Origin: Lyngbya sp. PCC 8106
GTDB lineage: Bacteria; Cyanobacteriota; Cyanobacteriia; Cyanobacteriales; Microcoleaceae
DNA: 64,000 bases
Assembly: GCF_000169095.1 (NCBI RefSeq)
Contig: NZ_AAVU01000033.1
Location: 1-64,000, forward strand
Direction of reading: 5' to 3'
The translations under genes and the position numbers were made by a program. The notes beneath the pieces were generated by a model that was not told where the DNA came from, did not search any database, and was given only the letters and a program-made list of their open reading frames with translations. How positions within the stretch are numbered: the stretch's first letter is position 1; the number at the start of each line of letters is the position of its first letter. Shown here in pieces: positions 59,472 through 64,000 of this stretch.

Positions 59472-60362
59472 TCACCATGTTTTTTTCTCATCAAATTGGA
59501 AATCATCGGGCAATAGCTTTAGACGATAGGTAACTTTTATAAGATAAGCAAGTCGAGTTAATTCAAATTCCAAAAGACCCTCATTCACTTCACTCAAAAC
59601 TTGGCTTAAGACCGTGAGATTTGTTAACTTTTTAGCGGTGACTCCGAAAGTATTGCAGTCCATCAAATGAGGGTAAACAGCTTTAAAAACTGGTTCGGCA
59701 AACTCCGAACTAAACAATTCGGCAAATACAAAAACAACCGATCTGAGATTAACCCAAAAACATCTTATTTCTTCATCGTAACTGCAAAAACGCTTTTTAG
59801 TTCTGTGAGTTGTCCTATTCCACAGTAATTCTCCCATATTCTGCTGACAGATAATTAGAATGTGAGGAACATCTTGAGTTTCATCGATTCCTACAATAAA
59901 TCCTCGAATCATATCCCAGTCTTCACGGGGAACTGTTACTCCATTTCTAGTTGTAAGTTGACAAGCCGGAAAGTGAGGAGTATTAGCAACCTTCAACAAT
60001 CGCTGCAAATCGGATAGCTTCGGGCTTTTCTTCGGAAGATATTGCTTAACTTTAGCATCATTGAGGGGTGGCTTCAATTGCTCAATGTAAGCTTTTTCTA
60101 AGGTCTTAAGTTCAGGCTCAGGAACTTCAACATAACAGAGATAAATCTTGTCTAATCCTTTCCGAGCCAATTGTTTATAGCGATGATGACTGCGACCACC
60201 CCAACGGCTGCGTAAATTTTTAGCCAGACCAATGTAGAGAATTTGGTTGTGTTCGTCTATCACAAAATAGATGCCAGGTTTATCGGGAAGACAAGAGCGA
60301 TTTCTTAAACTATATCCTCCCGAAAATATCGGTAAATTATTCATTGTTATGGAAAATTTCAA
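59472..60362 (-). CDS. GIY-YIG nuclease with C-terminal accessory domain
   Basis: 296 aa. Residues about 25-100 are a GIY-YIG module: KPGIYFVIDEHNQILYIGLA, NLRSRWGGRSHHR, LEKAYIEQLKPPLND. The C-terminal 190 residues are unassigned (RGFIVGIDETQDVPHILIIC, SYDEEIRCFWVNLRSVVFVF). It overlaps the NERD-helicase gene by 4 nt (ATGA), so nuclease and helicase are likely to work together. Confidence 0.78.
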   Translation of the reverse strand: MKFSITMNNLPIFSGGYSLRNRSCLPDKPGIYFVIDEHNQILYIGLAKNLRSRWGGRSHHRYKQLARKGLDKIYLCYVEVPEPELKTLEKAYIEQLKPPLNDAKVKQYLPKKSPKLSDLQRLLKVANTPHFPACQLTTRNGVTVPREDWDMIRGFIVGIDETQDVPHILIICQQNMGELLWNRTTHRTKKRFCSYDEEIRCFWVNLRSVVFVFAELFSSEFAEPVFKAVYPHLMDCNTFGVTAKKLTNLTVLSQVLSEVNEGLLEFELTRLAYLIKVTYRLKLLPDDFQFDEKKTW

Positions 60363-62203
60363 CTAGCAACATCAAAACCATCACTGTCTTCTAATTCCCG
60401 CAGAACAGGAAACCGACCCGACCCGAACAAATGCAACACATCCTGGGCGCGAGTCATACTCACATAAAGTTCCCGTCTGGATTCAGCTTCATCACCAACC
60501 CCAAACTGTTGAACCCAAAGGACAATTACGGCTTTGAACTCCAAACCGAGGGCGGATTTGGCAGTGATTAACCGAACTCCGGGATGACGGCTGCTGTAAT
60601 TGCTTTTATCTTTGTTTACCCAATAACAACCCAATCCCAACTCATCTAACTGTTGGGTCAAGAGGCTAAACGGTTCGGCTTCGCAGCGTCCCAAATATCG
60701 ATAGATGATAGCGATGTCTTTGGATTCGTAGCCCTCAGAAACCAATTGCTGAATTTTGGCGATCGCATTTTCCACTTCTGCTTTTCGACTTTCACATAGT
60801 TGTAGGGTTGGACGTTTACCCGTTCTCAAAGCTGCGGAAGGTTCAACCAAAGGGAATGCTTCTTCTTCGTCTTCCTCAACAGATGGCGATTTCACCAAAT
60901 CCCAAGCGGCCGATAGAATTTCCTCGGTATTGCGGTAGTTTTGGTTGAGTCTTCTTGTTCGTCCCTGTGCCTTAATCCCTACGGATTTCCAGGTGAACGG
61001 ATGGCGTTTGTAGAGACTTTGAGAACGGTCGGAGACGATGAGCAGGTCATCATTCTCAGGGTCTTTGAGAGCCGCAGCACAACACTTAAACCAATTGGGA
61101 TGGAAGGTGTGAGCTTCATCGATGAGAACGGCGTCCCATTTTTGTTCTGCGGGAATATGGTCAAGTTCTTCTAGGAGGCGATCGCCCAACACCTCGTCAT
61201 ATTCTGCTCTGAACTCTCTGAGGTTGGGTAACTTGCCCATGATGGATTTAGCCCAATCGTGAAAGTGTAAGACTTCAATCCGTTCTTGGTAAAGTGGGTT
61301 GTTTTCTGCCTCGATAAGCGATCGCAAATAGGCAGCCAGCGTAATGTTAAAGCACAGAATCAGGACTCGTTTGTTGAAAATTCCCCCGGCGAGAGTTTTA
61401 GCCCGACTCAGGAGAATTAATGTTTTGCCACTGCCTGCAACTCCACAGAACAATCGATGGCCACTTCCGAGAGAACGAGCTAACTGTTCCTGTTTAACGT
61501 CCAGAGTTTTAATGACCGTTGCATCGGGTTTGAGAATAAATCCAGATGGGACACTTTTAACTGTGGCGGGTTCTTTTCTTACAACAACTTCGGGGTGAAT
61601 GACTCCTTTAATGGTGCTGATTTGGTCATCCTCTAAACCCATGAACTTGAACCGGACGGTGAACATATCCTCCAATCGTTTCATCAACGCCCGTTCACCA
61701 ATGCCGTCCCATTCGAGTAATTCATCTTTATAAACAACTTGGGGTTTTTCCAGAATTGAATAAATGTTCTCATCCCTGGCTTTGGCTTCAGTAATATTGG
61801 TCATTATCGCCCCAACGCCAATAGGAAACGCCAGCTTTCCTTGATAGTCGCCATCATCCTGACAGAGAATTGAACAGCCTTTGAGTTTGTTCATCAGAGT
61901 GTCCTGATAATTCTTCGCCTGTCTCAACGGGGACTGCTGCACTTCAATTTGTCCGTCGGGTTGTTCAATTTCAAAGTGTTGGTCGCTTGCTCTTAAAATC
62001 TGACTCGCACTCCAACCTTTCACCTCAAGAATTAACAGCCCCAGTGTTGGCCCCAAGATAATGAAATCGGGATACAAACCTTTAACATTGGGTTCGTACC
62101 ACACATAACAATCATCGGGTAATTCATCTCTGAGAATTTGAAATAACCGCTTCTCTCCGCTACTGGCTTTTGAAGGCACACAATCTGGAACCGTTAACGC
62201 CAT
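60359..62203 (-). CDS. NERD-domain UvrD/Rep-type helicase, copy 2
   Basis: 614 aa, a close paralogue of 32317-34161 over the whole length, with the same domains: NERD (PDFIILGPTLGLLILEVKGW), Walker A (CGVAGSGKT), helicase motif II (AVLIDEAHTFHP) and the terminal LYVSMTRAQDVLHL. Two stretches differ from copy 1 exactly where the dispersed 13-mer ATTCCCGCAGAAC lies (coding VLREL near the end, and IPAEQKW). Unlike copy 1 it is coupled to a GIY-YIG gene. Confidence 0.85.
   Translation of the reverse strand: MALTVPDCVPSKASSGEKRLFQILRDELPDDCYVWYEPNVKGLYPDFIILGPTLGLLILEVKGWSASQILRASDQHFEIEQPDGQIEVQQSPLRQAKNYQDTLMNKLKGCSILCQDDGDYQGKLAFPIGVGAIMTNITEAKARDENIYSILEKPQVVYKDELLEWDGIGERALMKRLEDMFTVRFKFMGLEDDQISTIKGVIHPEVVVRKEPATVKSVPSGFILKPDATVIKTLDVKQEQLARSLGSGHRLFCGVAGSGKTLILLSRAKTLAGGIFNKRVLILCFNITLAAYLRSLIEAENNPLYQERIEVLHFHDWAKSIMGKLPNLREFRAEYDEVLGDRLLEELDHIPAEQKWDAVLIDEAHTFHPNWFKCCAAALKDPENDDLLIVSDRSQSLYKRHPFTWKSVGIKAQGRTRRLNQNYRNTEEILSAAWDLVKSPSVEEDEEEAFPLVEPSAALRTGKRPTLQLCESRKAEVENAIAKIQQLVSEGYESKDIAIIYRYLGRCEAEPFSLLTQQLDELGLGCYWVNKDKSNYSSRHPGVRLITAKSALGLEFKAVIVLWVQQFGVGDEAESRRELYVSMTRAQDVLHLFGSGRFPVLRELEDSDGFDVAS
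60394..60406. repeat. dispersed 13-mer ATTCCCGCAGAAC, intragenic
   Basis: Lies within the helicase coding sequence where the paralogue has different residues. Confidence 0.6.
61144..61156. repeat. dispersed 13-mer, inverted, intragenic
   Basis: GTTCTGCGGGAAT inside the same helicase gene, coding AEQ of IPAEQKW; the paralogue reads PPGGKW there. Confidence 0.6.
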
Positions 62204-62323
62204 AGTTGCTCCCTTAATTGATTTTTAAAACAATAAAACATTGATTCACACTTCTAGATTACGCCCAATTGGAAGCCACCCACATCAGGGAATATGCGGA
62301 TTTTAAAAACTGTAACTACTCAT

Positions 62324-62354
62324 AAAAAAACCCTAAACCAAAAGGCTAGGGTTT
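62324..62354 (-). terminator. strong intrinsic terminator without an adjacent coding gene
   Basis: On the minus strand AAACCCTA pairs with TAGGGTTT and seven T follow. The nearest minus-strand gene ends 370 bp away, so it may end a small RNA. Confidence 0.75.
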
Positions 62355-62520
62355 GAGCGTTACTGCAACTTAAGGAGCTTAGAGCGAATCACAGAGAAGG
62401 CATGAATTTCGGATAAAACTACTTATATAATTTAAGGTTCAAGCGGACTGTTGGTGGCAACCCAGATGATTTGTTTTTCATCTTGTTTTTAATATAAACC
62501 TAGACAACGTTAAAAATCTA
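62324..62520 (-). ncRNA. candidate small RNA
   Basis: A non-coding minus-strand interval of about 200 nt between the operator-like sites at 62530-62569 and a strong terminator at 62324-62354. No frame of reasonable length is seen. The 5' end is not known; an ATTATATAAG -10-like stretch lies near 62420-62432, so a shorter transcript of about 100 nt is also possible. Confidence 0.35.
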
Positions 62521-62529
62521 CGTGGAAAT

Positions 62530-62569
62530 TACGGAACTTTTGAAAATTAAAAAGTTCATCGTTCTCCGT
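62530..62569 (-). promoter_or_regulatory. variant of the cmr/XRE operator pair
   Basis: Read on the minus strand: ACGGAGA (62563-62569), 20 nt, CAAAAGTTCCGTA (62530-62542). The gap between the ACGGAGA and TTCCGTA cores is ten bases (one helical turn) shorter than at the other two sites. No GCTTAATC box is present. Confidence 0.5.
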
Positions 62570-62726
62570 GAAATTACTGAGAGTTAATAACGATATTGGC
62601 TAGAGAAGGGAGAAAACAACTTCTCTCCCACTCGAGGAGGGTAGGCGATCGCATCCCGGTGAGCAGGAAATTGTCTTGCTTGCTATTGGATCACCAATAT
62701 TAGTTATCCGAACGTGATATTAAATT

Positions 62727-63131
62727 CTATTTAATCAATCTTAAAATCCCCGGATAACGAAAAGGAATACTTGGTTTATTCATCACATCAATAACTCCAA
62801 ACAAAGTCATGATTGTACTAAGCAAGAAAGATTTTATACCAAGACAAAACAATGAGATTGTAAGAATAAATAGAATCGGAATCGTAAGCAAACTAAAACT
62901 ATTGAAAGGCAGAAAAAAACCATAAGCTATAATCAGAATAAAAATAATAAGAAATAAAATAAAAATAGTTATATGACAATTCAAAGCTTCCTTCGCATTA
63001 GCCCGGACTACCCGATCTTTGGAAGTGTAAAGAATAGCTAATGGAATAGCCATAGAAATAATAGAACTACTAAAAAAAATAGATCCATGACACAAAGTTG
63101 ATAACAGTATTCGTTTGTGTTCTTCGTTCAT
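62727..63131 (-). CDS. DUF4870/Tic20-like small membrane protein
   Basis: 134 aa with four hydrophobic segments. The signature VRANAKEALNCHITIFILFL before the third helix and VIDVMNKPSIPFRYPGILRL at the end match the DUF4870 (Tic20-like) family of small membrane proteins, of unknown function. It is a single gene with an A/T-rich neighbourhood. Confidence 0.75.
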   Translation of the reverse strand: MNEEHKRILLSTLCHGSIFFSSSIISMAIPLAILYTSKDRVVRANAKEALNCHITIFILFLIIFILIIAYGFFLPFNSFSLLTIPILFILTISLFCLGIKSFLLSTIMTLFGVIDVMNKPSIPFRYPGILRLIK

Positions 63132-63214
63132 CGGTACTTCTCTCCTGATTTGAATTTCACGTTCTATCCAAACTTGACTTTAATACCCGTTAAGTCTTTT
63201 CCGGTATGGCGTAA

Positions 63215-63300
63215 ATAGAGTTAGGGGTCGAACTAAAAGTCACCGCACGATCACTCCCATTCACGTATCGTGCATGAGTTTTCTTCTCACACGGCGTAAA
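63215..63300 (-). other. possible degraded group II intron 3' end (domain V/VI)
   Basis: Read on the minus strand, GCCGTGTGAG-AAGAAAA-CTCATGCACG folds as a domain-V-like hairpin: CGTG/CACG and TGAG/CTCA stems with the two-base TG bulge. It is followed by a second hairpin region ending GTTCGACCCCTAACTCTAT. The loop is 7 nt rather than 5-6 and the base of the stem is imperfect, so it is probably decayed. No reverse transcriptase frame is seen upstream. Confidence 0.35.
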
Positions 63301-63747
63301 TCTAGAGTTAGTGCAACTCCGAGCAACAGGCGTAAAGTTTTGTAAATTTGCCTCGTTGGTGATTGTCCCCATAAATACCATCGTTGATAAAGTTGATAGA
63401 CTTGTTGGTTGAGTCGGTTGGCTTTTTCAAGTTCACCTGACTGTTGAGCCAACAATACAGGAGATATGTGCTGTCCCCTAACTCTTTGAGATGTTGCAAT
63501 CAGGAGTCCAGAACATCCAACACGCAACGGTTAGCCAGAGAAAGAGAAAGGGTTTAAGAGCAGTACACTTCACGGTAGATGTTAATTTGACCCTACAACT
63601 TACTATCAGTAGCTAGCCCTAAATTTATTCAAAAATTGACATCAGATTACAACTTAGCCTAATGAAGCCTTAATAAGTGATTATTTATTCAATACCCCAA
63701 TGAAAACCATAGCCTATCGGGAGTTGGGCAATGGGTTCGGTAATTAT

Positions 63748-63839
63748 ACGGAGAAATCACCATTTTTTGCTGCTTTTTAAATTATCAAAGTTCCGTAATT
63801 CTCCCGTAGATATCAAAGTTTTTATCGCTTAATCTTGAA
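63748..63839 (+). promoter_or_regulatory. three-box promoter/operator before the XRE gene
   Basis: ACGGAGA (63748-63754), 31 nt, CAAAGTTCCGTA (63786-63797), 29 nt, GCTTAATCTTGAA (63827-63839), then GTAGAG after one base, as before cmr2. The last box ends 22 nt before the ATG at 63862. Confidence 0.7.
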
Positions 63840-63861
63840 CGTAGAGATTACAAATAAAGCC

Positions 63862-64000
63862 ATGCCAGTTGCCACCACCATCGAGATTCCAACGTTAATC
63901 CGCACCTTAAGGCTACGTTTGGGTTTGTCCCAAAGAAAATTCGGAGAACAGTTGGGTGTTGTCTTTCAAACCGTTAATAACTGGGAAAATGGACGTACCC
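63862..64000 (+). CDS. XRE-family regulator, cut by window edge
   Basis: 46 codons are visible: IPTLIRTLRLRLGLSQRKFG, then EQLGVVFQTVNNWENGRT, an excellent Cro/CI helix-turn-helix with the recognition helix QTVNNWENG. The rest lies outside the window. The three-box element shared with cmr2 makes it a strong candidate regulator of itself and of the CRISPR operon. Confidence 0.85.
   Translation, partial: MPVATTIEIPTLIRTLRLRLGLSQRKFGEQLGVVFQTVNNWENGRT

Noticed and set aside
63190..63527. Three overlapping short minus-strand frames
   Set aside because: They overlap the possible group II intron remnant, have different frames and no known domain.

Overview
The window looks like part of a large plasmid, or a plasmid-like island, of a filamentous-type cyanobacterium. 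The evidence is the cyanobacterial HIP1 octamer (GCGATCGC, about 19 copies seen by eye), a PEP-CTERM protein, a Ycf46/DUF1257/DUF2997 cluster, a ParA/partner pair, a KfrA-like protein and a DUF3987 primase-type replication protein. No rRNA, tRNA or ordinary chromosomal housekeeping block is present.

Layout. (1) 1-12.6 kb is a phage- or phage-plasmid-like block. It has a run of small minus-strand genes, each usually ended by its own hairpin terminator. Many are preceded, 32-41 nt before the start codon, by a CTACCG-containing element. On the plus strand follow an endolysin (GH108 plus C39 peptidase), a large membrane protein, an 893-aa protein with the signatures of a single-chain double-psi beta-barrel RNA polymerase (DxDGD, NPxxHxGDV-like and AVDxxK motifs), and an HU-GYF fusion. 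My main hypothesis is that the polymerase reads the CTACCG elements. (2) 12.7-17.7 kb holds a DUF1257/DUF2997/AAA (Ycf46-like) cluster with ASCH and XRE proteins, then a KfrA-like protein and a second XRE regulator flanked by four copies of an 18-bp operator. (3) 17.9-27.3 kb is the plasmid backbone: primase/helicase, RecB/Cas4-like nuclease, ParA, its partner, a solitary CRISPR-like repeat and a tyrosine recombinase. (4) 27.5-42.7 kb is accessory: a PAS membrane protein, a CoiA/GIY-YIG protein, secreted nucleases, a NERD-UvrD helicase, an MmcB-like nuclease, an integrase remnant fused to a secreted-protein start, Hsp20, a PEP-CTERM protein and many small hypotheticals.

(5) 42.8-58.4 kb is a complete-looking type III-B CRISPR island: cas10/cmr2 (GGDD, no HD domain), cmr3, cmr4, cmr5, a double-RAMP cmr6, a CARF-HEPN effector, a P-loop kinase-WYL fusion, an 18-repeat array transcribed on the minus strand, cas2, cas1 and a DEDDh exonuclease-ATPase fusion. 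No cas6 is visible. A 105-bp MITE-like element sits inside the cmr operon. A three-box promoter-like arrangement with identical spacing lies in front of both cmr2 and a partial XRE regulator gene at the right edge, which suggests that this regulator controls the CRISPR operon; a related site faces a candidate small RNA near 62.4 kb. (6) 58.5-64 kb carries GIY-YIG proteins, a second NERD-UvrD helicase paralogous to the first, a DUF4870-like membrane protein and a possible group II intron remnant.

How the parts fit together: regions 2-3 maintain the replicon, region 1 looks like an autonomously transcribed lysis/phage module, and region 5 is a cyclic-oligoadenylate-type defence module with its own adaptation genes. 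All functional calls come from reading motifs by eye; no database search was possible.
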